DNA of 64,000 bases from Morganella psychrotolerans (GTDB lineage: Bacteria; Pseudomonadota; Gammaproteobacteria; Enterobacterales; Enterobacteriaceae), in NCBI RefSeq assembly GCF_001676155.1, contig NZ_LZEW01000032.1, forward strand, positions 62,001-126,000. The letters are read 5' to 3'. Positions 40,692-49,770 of the stretch are shown piece by piece. A program made the translations under genes and the position numbers. Within the stretch, counting starts at the first letter, position 1. Each line of letters starts with the position of its first letter. Under the pieces are notes generated by a model, which was not told where the DNA came from, searched no databases, and saw only the letters and a list, made by a program, of their open reading frames with translations.

Positions 40692-41606
40692 ATGGATCAG
40701 ACCAGCATCATTCGCGATTTACTCCGTTGGTTAGATGAGCACTTAGATCAGCCACTTTCTCTCGACCACGTTGCAGCGAAGGCAGGCTACTCCAAGTGGC
40801 ATTTACAACGTATGTTCAAGGATGTTACCGGCGAAGCTATCGGGGCTTATATCCGCGCCCGTCGCCTGTCACGCGCAGCTATTGCCCTGCGCCTGACCTC
40901 ACGTCCGATTTTAGATATCGCACTTCAGTATCGTTTTGACTCACAACAAACGTTCACCCGTGCATTCAAGAAACAGTTTAATAAAACACCCGCGCTGTAT
41001 CGCCGTCTTGACGAATGGTGCTCTGACGGTATTTGTTCTGCTATTTTGCTCAACGATGTCCCTATGCCGGAGTATGAATTTGTCACATTCCCGCCTCGTA
41101 CTGTTATAGGGATAGAAAATAGCTGCTCCCATCGTCTGGAAGACTGGGCTACCGCCTGTACACGCATGCGTCAGGAGTTCTGGCTGCGCTATATTTCTGC
41201 GACAAAAACGATTCCGGACTATGTTTACGGGTTGTACAGCACGTCCCGCAATCCGGATAAAGAAGATGAGCAGAGCGTCAGCTATACCACGGCTGTGGAT
41301 AAAGAGTCTGCCGCATTCACCACACAGGAAAATCTTCGTGAGCTGGAGATGCCGGGCGGTGAATATCTCTGCTTTACATTCAACGGCATTCCTTACCGTG
41401 GTGCAATGCAGGAGTTTCTCTTCACGATTTACGGGCAATGCGTGCCGCGCCTGGGGATCACCCGCCGCAGAGGCTATGATATTGAGCGTTACAAGCTGAG
41501 AAAAGATACGGATGTTGTGAATGCAACGGATATCGATGAAGCTGATCCGCGTAACCATATTGAAGAGTTTAAATATTATATTCCTGTCAGGCACGATCCG
41601 CAGTAA
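40692..41606 (+). CDS. rob: AraC-family activator Rob
   Basis: Rob is a MarA/SoxS-like activator of efflux and stress genes, kept in inactive foci until released by bile salts or dipyridyl. The N-terminal AraC domain carries two helix-turn-helix units (LSLDHVAAKAGYSKWHLQRMFK and SRPILDIALQYRFDSQQTFTRAFK), followed by a GyrI-like effector domain. The 304-residue length exceeds E. coli (289), with extra residues at the C-terminus. ATG follows AGGGAG. Confidence 0.95.
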   Translation: MDQTSIIRDLLRWLDEHLDQPLSLDHVAAKAGYSKWHLQRMFKDVTGEAIGAYIRARRLSRAAIALRLTSRPILDIALQYRFDSQQTFTRAFKKQFNKTPALYRRLDEWCSDGICSAILLNDVPMPEYEFVTFPPRTVIGIENSCSHRLEDWATACTRMRQEFWLRYISATKTIPDYVYGLYSTSRNPDKEDEQSVSYTTAVDKESAAFTTQENLRELEMPGGEYLCFTFNGIPYRGAMQEFLFTIYGQCVPRLGITRRRGYDIERYKLRKDTDVVNATDIDEADPRNHIEEFKYYIPVRHDPQ

Positions 41607-41690
41607 TTGCCCCCTGACTCCGCTGAACACATGCCGCCCCGGGCGGTATCTGTTCCTCCGGGAGCGGCATCAGTTATATTATCTGTCTGT

Positions 41691-42338
41691 TCAGCGTTGC
41701 ACTTCATCCAGTGCCGGAAGGGTAAGATGCGTGGTATCCCCCGCAGTTTCCACCACCCAGCCATCTGCCAGCCACGGGCTTTCCTGGTATTCCAGTACAG
41801 ACAATGAACAGTTGCGCAGACGCAGACGACGCTCCGCGTAAGGTGCCAGCCCCATCACCGAGCCAATCAGACAACCCAGCGCTATACCGTGACTGACCAG
41901 CAGAACCCGGCTGCCTTCCGGCAGTTCAAGGGTGCTTTCCAGAGCAGCACGCATCCGGCTTTCCAGCTCAGTGAGAGATTCTCCCTGAGGAATACGTCCT
42001 TCTTCTGCGCCGTTGAGCAGGCTCTGACGCCAGCCCTCTTCTTCAGCGTTCAGGGTATGGATCTGACGTTTTTCCAGAATCCCCATATTCAGCTCACGCA
42101 GACGTGGATCTGCAATCACATCACAGCCGCAGGCATCTGCTATCAGTTGCGCAGTCTGTTGTGTGCGACCCAGATCACTGGCGATAATATGCGTGATCCC
42201 TTCATTTTTCAGACGCGCGGCAACCTGACCGGCCTGATCAATACCACTTTGCGTTAACGGGCTGTCGGAATGCCCCTGGATACGGCGCTGAACATTCCAT
42301 TCGGTTTCACCGTGACGGACAAGAAATACCTGTGTCAT
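41691..42338 (-). CDS. gpmB: Histidine phosphatase-family protein GpmB
   Basis: GpmB (YtjC) belongs to the cofactor-dependent phosphoglycerate mutase/phosphatase family; in several species it acts as a phosphatase rather than a mutase. The catalytic LVRHGETEWN lies at the N-terminus and the second His in LLVSHGIALGCL near residue 150. The ATG at 42336-42338 gives 215 residues as in E. coli; the in-frame start at 42407 adds 23 non-conserved residues. It is convergent with rob. Confidence 0.95.
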   Translation of the reverse strand: MTQVFLVRHGETEWNVQRRIQGHSDSPLTQSGIDQAGQVAARLKNEGITHIIASDLGRTQQTAQLIADACGCDVIADPRLRELNMGILEKRQIHTLNAEEEGWRQSLLNGAEEGRIPQGESLTELESRMRAALESTLELPEGSRVLLVSHGIALGCLIGSVMGLAPYAERRLRLRNCSLSVLEYQESPWLADGWVVETAGDTTHLTLPALDEVQR

Positions 42339-42541
42339 AACTATCAATCTCTGCTCTTGCTGTGTGGAAGTCTGATTACCCCGATACCATACCGTAAAAG
42401 TATTCACAGGATCACGCTTTATCCCGCAAACAGATCGTCCCGGCGGTGCCGCCCGCCATGCGGGGGGTAAAAAATACTGCGGAAAGCCGCCAATATTCGC
42501 TATACTGCGCCAAACAAAATAACGTGGGTAGTTTAATTATC

Positions 42542-43081
42542 ATGTTTCATATTATCGCAGCGACGACTAACCCGGCTAAAATTCAGGCAATTCGTGCCGC
42601 TTTTGAAGTGGTTTTAGGGAACGGAAATTTTGATATTGAAGATGTGAATGTGGACAGCAGTGTGCCACAGCAACCCATCGGGAATACCGAAACCCGTACC
42701 GGAGCCCGTCAGCGTGTAAATGCTGCCCGCCAGGTAAGACCGGAAGCAGATTTCTGGGTCGGCGTTGAAGCCGGTATTGACGGCGATATGACCTTTGCCT
42801 GGATTGTCATTGAACACCAGCAATTGCGGGGCGAATCCCGTTCAGCCAGCCTGATGCTGCCGGAGAAAATTCTGGCGGGGATCCGCGAAGGCCGTGAACT
42901 GGGCGATGAAATGGCGGATCTGACCGGCGTGGAAGATATTAAACAAAAAGGCGGCGCGATTGGTTTCTTCACCGGCGGCGCACTTACCCGCACCAGCGTG
43001 TATGAGCAGGCAACCATCCTGGCTCTCGTCCCTATCCAGCACGAAATCTACAAATCACTGAATACCAAAGAAGAAAGATAA
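42542..43081 (+). CDS. yjjX: Inosine/xanthosine triphosphatase YjjX
   Basis: YjjX hydrolyses damaged nucleotides such as ITP and XTP. The 179-residue protein has [15 protein letters not shown] at the N-terminus, [12 protein letters not shown] near residues 75-87 and [14 protein letters not shown] near 140-153, all family landmarks. The ATG at 42542 starts [11 protein letters not shown] like other members; a longer in-frame start at 42446 lies in the gpmB promoter region. An imperfect GC hairpin follows the stop. Confidence 0.94.
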   Translation: MFHIIAATTNPAKIQAIRAAFEVVLGNGNFDIEDVNVDSSVPQQPIGNTETRTGARQRVNAARQVRPEADFWVGVEAGIDGDMTFAWIVIEHQQLRGESRSASLMLPEKILAGIREGRELGDEMADLTGVEDIKQKGGAIGFFTGGALTRTSVYEQATILALVPIQHEIYKSLNTKEER

Positions 43082-43308
43082 AAAAACCGGACCGGCGACA
43101 ACCGGCCCGGCGACTTTTTCACACCTTTGACTTTTTTCACACCTTTATAACAGTTGTGCAAGCTACTCTTCCTGTGCCAGCCCTTGTCCCCGATACGGGA
43201 CACCGGCCCAATACGCGATTTCACCTTCACGCTGACTTATCTCAAAATTGCTGTTTGCATCGTTCAAGATCCCGACGCACTACCGGCGGGAGAATAAAAG
43301 ATGATTGC

Positions 43309-43632
43309 TCACCCTTTTTTTGTCATCAGTTCCTGTTCCAGCCAGGCTTTAACTGTTTCCGGTGCATATTTCAGGCTGTTGGAGCCGCGGGTGATAGTGG
43401 CAATCCCCACACCTAATTCATTTTTCAGCTCGCGCTGGCTCATTTTACCGCGCAGCAGTTCTTCCACAATACGGACGCGGGTGCCGAGAGCGGTGCGTTC
43501 ATCTGGCGTAAAAAGAAGCTGAAAAATATGGGATTCAATATCCTGCGAATATGCGTTACCCAATAACCGGACAAAGCGCTGCCAGTCACTGTTCTCGTCG
43601 GACGCGCTGTCCTGAAGGTGAACCGCTGTCAT
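43309..43632 (-). CDS. trpR: Trp operon repressor
   Basis: TrpR binds tryptophan and represses trp, aroH, mtr and its own gene. The 107-residue all-helical protein is best conserved across the ligand and DNA-binding helices, [19 protein letters not shown] and [20 protein letters not shown]. The first 15 residues differ from E. coli, as is usual. A trp operator precedes it. It lies downstream of slt as in E. coli. Confidence 0.97.
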   Translation of the reverse strand: MTAVHLQDSASDENSDWQRFVRLLGNAYSQDIESHIFQLLFTPDERTALGTRVRIVEELLRGKMSQRELKNELGVGIATITRGSNSLKYAPETVKAWLEQELMTKKG

Positions 43633-43664
43633 GTGTTACCCCATATTGACCGGGAGTACAAAAT

Positions 43665-43682
43665 ATACTCATTAACTAGTAC
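43665..43682. promoter_or_regulatory. trp operator of trpR
   Basis: The 18-bp dyad ATACTCATTAACTAGTAC follows the spacing and half-sites of the E. coli trpR operator (GTACTCTTTAGCGAGTAC). It is 33 bp before the trpR start, consistent with autorepression. Confidence 0.8.
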
Positions 43683-43697
43683 AGACAGGATAACACA

Positions 43698-43731
43698 TGC
43701 CCGGTACAACTGTCTCCTGCTGTACCGGGCA
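43698..43731 (-). other. Hairpin between slt and trpR
   Basis: Perfect 11-bp arms (TGCCCGGTACA with TGTACCGGGCA) enclose a 12-base loop just after the slt stop. No T run follows on the slt strand, so termination is uncertain. Confidence 0.55.
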
Positions 43732-43740
43732 GAAAAACGA

Positions 43741-45666
43741 TCAATAACGCATTGATTTTTCAGAAGGTGTAAGAACATCCGCAGGTGTCTGACCTTTCAG
43801 GAAGTTTTGATAAAAAATATCAAATGCCAGCACATTTTTCACATAACCCCGGGTTTCTGCAAACGGGATAGTCTCCACAAATGCCACCGCATCCAGTCGT
43901 CCGCCACTGTTACTCAGCCAGCGGTTAACTCTGGACGGACCCGCGTTATAGGCGGCACTCGCCAGGATCCGGTTCTGACCAAACTGGCTGTAGACACTGT
44001 CCAGATATGCTGTACCAATCTCGATATTTTTACGCGGGTTTACCAACTGGCTGGTATTGCTGTAATCGGTAATTCCGCTCTGTTTTACTGTATGGCTTGC
44101 TGTTGCCGGCATCAGTTGCATCAGACCCGTCGCGCCGACCGGTGAACGCGCCTGCGGGTTCCAGGCACTTTCCTGACGCGCTATTGCCATCGCGTAACTT
44201 TTGGTGATGCTTTTATTCTGAGTGAATTCATCAAACTCACTCAGCCACGCCAGCGGAAAACGTTCTTCCAGATGATCCCACAGCTTGCCGTTAATTGTTG
44301 CCAGAACACTCAGATCCGCCCAGCCCTGTTCGAGCGCATAACGCGCCAGCTGAGCTTTACGCGCAGGTGGCTGGCTATCCACCAGATTCAGCCATTCAGT
44401 ACGCGCCTGCCCTTCCAGCTGCCAGTACAGCAACTCACTGACGCGCCGCACTTCCGCCTGGTTGTTGATGGTGTAGTCTGGTTTATCTGCGGCATTAATC
44501 AGCATGACATAAGGTTTGCCCAGATGCTGAGCCGCCACCATCGGATAGAAACCGCGCCCTTGTGTGATTTTCTCCAGGATGGCATCTGCGGCTGCTTTAT
44601 TTCCGCCTTTTTCCAGCAGAATAGCACGCCAGTATTGCCACTCTTCTTTTTGCTGAGCCTCCGCCGGTAACCGGGTCAGCCAGCGGTCTAAATCACGATC
44701 ATCGGCATTTCCCAGTGCCAGACGCACCCGGCGCTCACGCAATGTGACAGAATCCGTCTCCTGAATAACATCATCACGCCACGCCGCCTGTTCTGTTGTT
44801 GCATCGCCCATGTATTGCCACGCGATCGCATCTTTCAGTTGCTGACGCTCACTGTCATTCATTTTCTGGGCGCGTGCCACACCGCTCAGATTCATACGGG
44901 CTGCATCAGGTGATTTGCGGGCATAGGCCGAAAAAGCAGAGATAGTTGCCTGGCGCGTAAAATCAGTCGGGTTGATTTGTGCAAACGTCACAACAGACGC
45001 AGGATTTTTTTGCAGATCAATCAATCCGTTACTGATAGTCTGATATTTCGGTGGTAATCGTTTTGCCAGATAACTGACCATGGACGTATTGCCGGACTTC
45101 AGTGCCAGGCTGATACGCTCAAGCACCCGTTCCGGTGTCAGCCCGCCGGTCTGCTCCCAGACATCAAATAATTTGTCGCAGTTTGCCGGCAGAGAGTTAC
45201 CGGACAGCCAGACAGATTTTGCTCCGTCCAGCGCAACCTGCCGGTTACCGGTCTGCCAGTTCGCATAATAATAATCACACTTCGCGCCGACCGGCTTCGG
45301 CACCGTGGTGCTGAAACTGACCAGCCCCTGCCAGTCATTACGTTTCGCCAGCTCGCTGATAAATTTATTTTTCAGGCTTGCCGCAGAGGGCAGATTAGGA
45401 TGAGTCGCTGTAAATGCATTGACCTGATTGCTGGTCAGCAGGCTCATATCCTGTGTCAGTTCGCGGTATTCCAGATACGGATAAAGCGGATACTCTTTCA
45501 GCATCGGCATCAGGCGTTCAACCTCTGCCATATCATTGGTATCCCAGGCGGTCTTGACAGCCTGATAGCGTATGCGCTGTTCACCCAGCGAGTCCGCGAA
45601 TGCCGGTACTGAAAACATCAGCACACCAAGGGCTGCCACGCCCGGCCATACACTTTTCCTCGTCAT
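43741..45666 (-). CDS. slt: Soluble lytic murein transglycosylase Slt70
   Basis: Slt cleaves peptidoglycan glycans to anhydromuropeptides in the periplasm, removing uncrosslinked strands. The 641-residue protein has a signal peptide (to AFA, about residue 24), a long alpha-superhelical ring domain, a linker and a C-terminal lysozyme-like domain with catalytic Glu in AIARQESAWNPQARSPVGATGLMQLMPATA and AYNAGPSRV. An A7 run in codons for residues about 220 is in frame. Confidence 0.97.
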   Translation of the reverse strand: MTRKSVWPGVAALGVLMFSVPAFADSLGEQRIRYQAVKTAWDTNDMAEVERLMPMLKEYPLYPYLEYRELTQDMSLLTSNQVNAFTATHPNLPSAASLKNKFISELAKRNDWQGLVSFSTTVPKPVGAKCDYYYANWQTGNRQVALDGAKSVWLSGNSLPANCDKLFDVWEQTGGLTPERVLERISLALKSGNTSMVSYLAKRLPPKYQTISNGLIDLQKNPASVVTFAQINPTDFTRQATISAFSAYARKSPDAARMNLSGVARAQKMNDSERQQLKDAIAWQYMGDATTEQAAWRDDVIQETDSVTLRERRVRLALGNADDRDLDRWLTRLPAEAQQKEEWQYWRAILLEKGGNKAAADAILEKITQGRGFYPMVAAQHLGKPYVMLINAADKPDYTINNQAEVRRVSELLYWQLEGQARTEWLNLVDSQPPARKAQLARYALEQGWADLSVLATINGKLWDHLEERFPLAWLSEFDEFTQNKSITKSYAMAIARQESAWNPQARSPVGATGLMQLMPATASHTVKQSGITDYSNTSQLVNPRKNIEIGTAYLDSVYSQFGQNRILASAAYNAGPSRVNRWLSNSGGRLDAVAFVETIPFAETRGYVKNVLAFDIFYQNFLKGQTPADVLTPSEKSMRY

Positions 45667-45936
45667 CTTCCCGTCTCCTTAATTACCGGTTACCTGCTCA
45701 GGCATTCTCTCAGCCGTTTGACCATAAAAAATACAGTAAGTGCAGGGAATGTATTAAATAAATAATACCTTGCTGCCGAATAATATTACACAGGTGCGTA
45801 ATTTTAGTTATCAGAAACAGAAAACAAACACGAAATGATAAAAAAACCGAAACCAGGAGTTGTATGTTCATTTACCCGACGGTTACAGAATATACTTCTG
45901 ATTATTCTTATTATGCATTCTCGTTATGATAAAAAA

Positions 45937-46148
45937 TGGTATATTATCTCTATGGCAGCGTGATCATCTGGCACAGAGACTGTTTTTGATATATAGTAGG
46001 AATAATTCCTAACGTCACATATGTTAAATAATTTCGGATATGGGTAATCGACCGGGTCATTGCGCCGGTAACCGGTGTCCAAAATACTACCTATAAAACT
46101 ATATAAATCGTGAACATACTTAGACGACTCCGGTCGTCTTTTTTTTTT
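45937..46148 (+). ncRNA. Possible small RNA or attenuated leader upstream of ettA
   Basis: An extended -10 promoter (TGGTATATT, 45937-45945) and a strong terminator (46122-46148: 7-bp stem AGACGAC/GTCGTCT, tetraloop, nine T) bracket about 200 bases with no open frame. The terminator stands about 170 bp before the ettA start. It could be a free sRNA or a leader that attenuates ettA. I do not recognise the sequence. The rest of the 649-bp slt/ettA spacer shows no gene. Confidence 0.4.
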
Positions 46149-46315
46149 ACGGTAAACGCGGGATCGTCACAGCGTGACCTGAATAACACTGACTGACGAT
46201 GAGAAGTACACCGAACCATGCTAAAATCCCGCCTCAGAAATCATAATGCCCCACAGATGCCCTATATATCATAAACTATTAAATAATTTACTTATTTTTC
46301 AAAAAGGTATACACA

Positions 46316-47983
46316 TTGGCTCAATACGTCTATTCGATGCACCGCGTCGGCAAAATCGTGCCACCGAAGCGTCATATACTGAAAAATATTTCACTGAGTT
46401 TCTTCCCCGGTGCAAAAATTGGTGTTCTCGGCCTGAACGGTGCCGGTAAATCAACTCTGCTGCGCATCATGGCCGGTGTCGATACCGACATTGAGGGCGA
46501 AGCCCGCCCGCAGCCGGGACTGAAAATCGGTTACCTGCCGCAGGAACCGAAACTGAATCTTGAACATACTGTCCGTGAAGCAGTTGAAGAAGCGGTCGGA
46601 GAAGTAAAACATGCGCTGACCCGTCTGGATGAAGTGTACGCCCTGTATGCAGATCCTGATGCGGATTTCGACAAGCTTGCCAAAGAGCAGGGTGAGCTGG
46701 AAGCCATTATTCAGTCACATGATGGTCATAACCTGGATAACCAGCTGGAACGTGCGGCAGATGCCCTGCGTTTAGCGCCATGGGACTCCAAAATTGCCAA
46801 TCTGTCCGGGGGTGAACGCCGCCGTGTGGCAATCTGCCGTCTGCTGCTGGAAAAACCGGACATGCTGCTGCTGGATGAACCGACTAACCACCTGGATGCT
46901 GAATCTGTTGGTTGGCTGGAGCGCTTCCTGCATGACTATGAAGGTACTGTCGTGGCGATTACCCATGACCGTTACTTCCTGGATAATGTCGCAGGCTGGA
47001 TCCTGGAACTGGACCGCGGTGAAGGTATTCCGTGGGAAGGTAACTACTCCAGTTGGCTGGAGCAGAAAGATGCGCGCCTGGCACAGGAAGCTTCATCTGA
47101 GGCTGCCCGCCGTAAATCTATCGAGAAAGAGCTGGAGTGGATCCGTCAAAATCCGAAAGGCCGTCAGTCCAAAGGTAAGGCGCGTCTGGCCCGCTTTGAT
47201 GAACTGAACAGTGTCGAATACCAGAAACGCAACGAGACTAACGAACTCTTTATTCCGCCTGGTCCGCGTCTGGGTGACAAAGTGCTGGAAGTGGAAAATC
47301 TGAGTAAATCTTACGATGACCGCACCCTGATCGATAACCTGAGTTTCTCTCTGCCGAAAGGTGCGATTGTCGGGATTATCGGACCAAACGGCGCGGGTAA
47401 ATCGACGCTGTTCCGCATGATAAGCGGTCAGGAACAACCGGATTCCGGCACTATCTCACTGGGTGATACTGTGACTATCGCGTCTGTCGATCAGTTCCGT
47501 GATTCCATGGATGATAAGAAAACCGTCTGGGAAGAAGTATCCGGCGGGCAGGATATCATGCGTGTCGGCACAACGGAGATCCCGAGCCGTGCCTACGTCG
47601 GACGCTTTAACTTCAAGGGTGTTGACCAGGGCAAACGCGTGGGTGAGTTATCCGGCGGTGAACGTGGTCGTCTGCATCTGGCGAAGCTGTTGCAGGTCGG
47701 CGGAAACATGTTGCTGCTCGATGAACCAACCAATGACCTGGATATCGAAACCCTGCGGGCGCTGGAAAATGCCCTGCTGGAGTTCCCGGGCTGCGCCATG
47801 GTTATTTCCCATGACCGTTGGTTCCTTGACCGTATCGCCACTCACATCATCGATTATCAGGATGAAGGAAAAGTGGAATTCTTTGAAGGTAACTTCAGCG
47901 AATACGAAGACTACAAAAAACGGACACTCGGCGAAGCCGCACTTCAGCCACACCGGATGAAGTACAAGCGTATGACCAAGTAA
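46316..47983 (+). CDS. ettA: Energy-dependent translational throttle protein EttA
   Basis: EttA is an ABC-F protein that binds the ribosomal E site and gates entry into elongation according to the ATP/ADP ratio. The 555-residue protein has two ABC cassettes with Walker A GLNGAGKST (residues about 39-47) and GPNGAGKST (about 357-365), two LSGGE signatures, two Walker B LLLDEPTN motifs and the charged linker between them. No membrane domain is present. The start is TTG, with AAGGT upstream, and the protein then begins MAQYVYSMHRVGK as in E. coli. Confidence 0.97.
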   Translation: MAQYVYSMHRVGKIVPPKRHILKNISLSFFPGAKIGVLGLNGAGKSTLLRIMAGVDTDIEGEARPQPGLKIGYLPQEPKLNLEHTVREAVEEAVGEVKHALTRLDEVYALYADPDADFDKLAKEQGELEAIIQSHDGHNLDNQLERAADALRLAPWDSKIANLSGGERRRVAICRLLLEKPDMLLLDEPTNHLDAESVGWLERFLHDYEGTVVAITHDRYFLDNVAGWILELDRGEGIPWEGNYSSWLEQKDARLAQEASSEAARRKSIEKELEWIRQNPKGRQSKGKARLARFDELNSVEYQKRNETNELFIPPGPRLGDKVLEVENLSKSYDDRTLIDNLSFSLPKGAIVGIIGPNGAGKSTLFRMISGQEQPDSGTISLGDTVTIASVDQFRDSMDDKKTVWEEVSGGQDIMRVGTTEIPSRAYVGRFNFKGVDQGKRVGELSGGERGRLHLAKLLQVGGNMLLLDEPTNDLDIETLRALENALLEFPGCAMVISHDRWFLDRIATHIIDYQDEGKVEFFEGNFSEYEDYKKRTLGEAALQPHRMKYKRMTK

Positions 47984-47997
47984 CGGGATGTTCTCAG

Positions 47998-48031
47998 AAA
48001 AGCCGTACCATGAAAATGGCGCGGCTTTTTT
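47998..48031 (+). terminator. Intrinsic terminator of ettA
   Basis: An 11-base stem with one mismatch (AGCCGTACCAT with ATGGCGCGGCT), a GAAA loop and six T lie 17 bp after the ettA stop. Confidence 0.8.
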
Positions 48032-48145
48032 ATGTATGGATAAAAAACAGAAACTGCGGAAGAAACTGCATATCTGATGCGGTCACCTGATAATGCACAG
48101 TGCTTAATAAATTGAGATTACGGCGTGCCGGTATCACTATTGAAA

Positions 48146-48173
48146 ATGCCGCGCAGTAAAAATTGCGCGGCAT
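48146..48173 (-). terminator. Hairpin downstream of nadR strand
   Basis: Perfect 10-bp arms (ATGCCGCGCA with TGCGCGGCAT) are followed by TTTT on the minus strand. It lies 280 bp beyond the nadR stop and may end nadR or the small transcript proposed at 48174-48424. Confidence 0.65.
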
Positions 48174-48424
48174 CGGGGTTGGATAATTTAAAGATGTTTA
48201 CTACTTTGTAACGGGTATTACGTTAAACCTGATATTCATGGTGCAAAAAAAGCTGATTCACTAACTACTTAACACTTACGTTTACCGCTTTCTACAACAT
48301 TCAGCGCGTGATAATTCAACTGCGTCGCGCAATCAGTAAAGGGATCCTTTACTCTTCATCTTTCCTCCCTTTGTGACCCTGAATTCTGTCGGACGATGTG
48401 TTTTGTCCTTATGATTTCAGTATA
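48174..48424 (-). other. Possible small transcription unit after nadR
   Basis: On the minus strand a -10-like TATACT (48419-48424) is followed by GGGAGG (48364-48369), an ATG at 48357-48359 with only eight codons before a stop, and then another open frame ending TAA at 48269-48271. The downstream hairpin would close the unit. No product is recognised; it may be a small RNA, a disrupted 29-residue gene or nothing. Confidence 0.25.
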
Positions 48425-48452
48425 GACGGGGAAAAAAAATCCTGCACGAAAA

Positions 48453-49760
48453 TCAGATAAAAAAAATCAACATTGGTGTAAAACTGTTATCTGCATCAAC
48501 TATTCGTCCGGTCACCATCCGGACTTCCGGGGTATCCAGCATAAGCAGGCGCTGTACCAGCTCCACACACTCCAGAAAACGGGTGTCATAATCAGAAGAA
48601 GTCACATGGACAAATTTGATACCGTTATCTCTGAGCATCCCGATAAGCAGTGTCTGAAACGCCATGCGGTCATTATCACTGCCCAGACTGCGTAAGCCAT
48701 CTGCAACCCACGGCGTGTTATTTTCCAGCAGAATAACCAGATCAAAACGGTACTCGGCAATCAGCGCCTGAACAAACGGATGATCTTTGCCTTCATAGCG
48801 CCGGCAAAATGCCTGAGTAGTCACAAAATCCGTATCCACAAATGCGACTTTATTTGCATATTTAACTGCAAAATCAATATATTGTGCCTGACCCAATGCA
48901 ATTTTGTCATAATCTGAATATTGCAGCGCCATTTCATCCCCGCCCAGATGGGAGAAAACATAATCACGCCCGTATTCCCATGCACTGGTGGTGTTAAACA
49001 TATTTGCCAGCTTGTTGACAAGGGTGGATTTTCCGCTGGATTCCCCGCCGAGCACTGCAACCGTGCGCACAAAGAAAGGTTTAACCTCTGTCGGGATGTA
49101 ATCCCAGTAGCGGAAAGGCGCCTGGCGGATCTGGCGTCCGCTGATATTCATAAAGCTGCGTTCCGGATCGATCAGTACCGTTTCAATACCAAACGATTCG
49201 CGGTAGCGCGGAACATCGGCTTTTTCACCTGAATAAATAAAATCAGGGGCAATCCCTTTCTCCTGCATAAACTGACACACCCCCTGACTCCAGTGCTCCC
49301 AGCCATGAGGATACGGGTCATAAGCATGTTCATCAAAGGAGTGGATGCGGATATTTTTCTGATATTTAAACGTCTGCAACAACCAGCGCAGGCGATCACT
49401 GACTGTCGGTTGCTGTGACATGGAACTGTTGATAAACAAGGCTTTATCGCGTGGTTCATCATGACAGAGGATCACATGCAGCTCATCCACCTGACTGCAT
49501 GCCCGCTGGATAAGATAGATATGTCCGGTGTGCAGCGGGTAAAATTTACCAAACACCACGCCGACACGTTTTTTTTGCAGCGGATAATCCAGCCCCAGCG
49601 CACTGTGCAGGTCGGCCATTTTCTGTCCGCCCGGGCTTTTGATTTTGTTATTGATCAGTTGGCTGAGATAGCCTTTGGTCACACCGCACTGATCTGCCAG
49701 TTGTTGCAGTGTCAGACCCGCCTGTTTAATGGCGTGCTTCAGATAGGAAAAATCAGTCAT
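48453..49760 (-). CDS. nadR: Trifunctional NAD regulator NadR
   Basis: NadR represses NAD synthesis genes and has nicotinamide ribonucleoside kinase and NMN adenylyltransferase activity. The 435-residue protein has an N-terminal Xre-type helix-turn-helix (LQQLADQCGVTKGYLSQLINNKI), the adenylyltransferase motif GKFYPLHTGHIYLI near residue 72 and the kinase P-loop GGESSGKST near 240. It exceeds E. coli NadR by about 25 residues at the C-terminus (after LLMLDTPEV), in sequence without family similarity that I know of. An A8 run (QKKR) is in frame. It lies 10 bp after radA. Confidence 0.96.
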   Translation of the reverse strand: MTDFSYLKHAIKQAGLTLQQLADQCGVTKGYLSQLINNKIKSPGGQKMADLHSALGLDYPLQKKRVGVVFGKFYPLHTGHIYLIQRACSQVDELHVILCHDEPRDKALFINSSMSQQPTVSDRLRWLLQTFKYQKNIRIHSFDEHAYDPYPHGWEHWSQGVCQFMQEKGIAPDFIYSGEKADVPRYRESFGIETVLIDPERSFMNISGRQIRQAPFRYWDYIPTEVKPFFVRTVAVLGGESSGKSTLVNKLANMFNTTSAWEYGRDYVFSHLGGDEMALQYSDYDKIALGQAQYIDFAVKYANKVAFVDTDFVTTQAFCRRYEGKDHPFVQALIAEYRFDLVILLENNTPWVADGLRSLGSDNDRMAFQTLLIGMLRDNGIKFVHVTSSDYDTRFLECVELVQRLLMLDTPEVRMVTGRIVDADNSFTPMLIFFI

Positions 49761-49770
49761 TCACGCCTCT

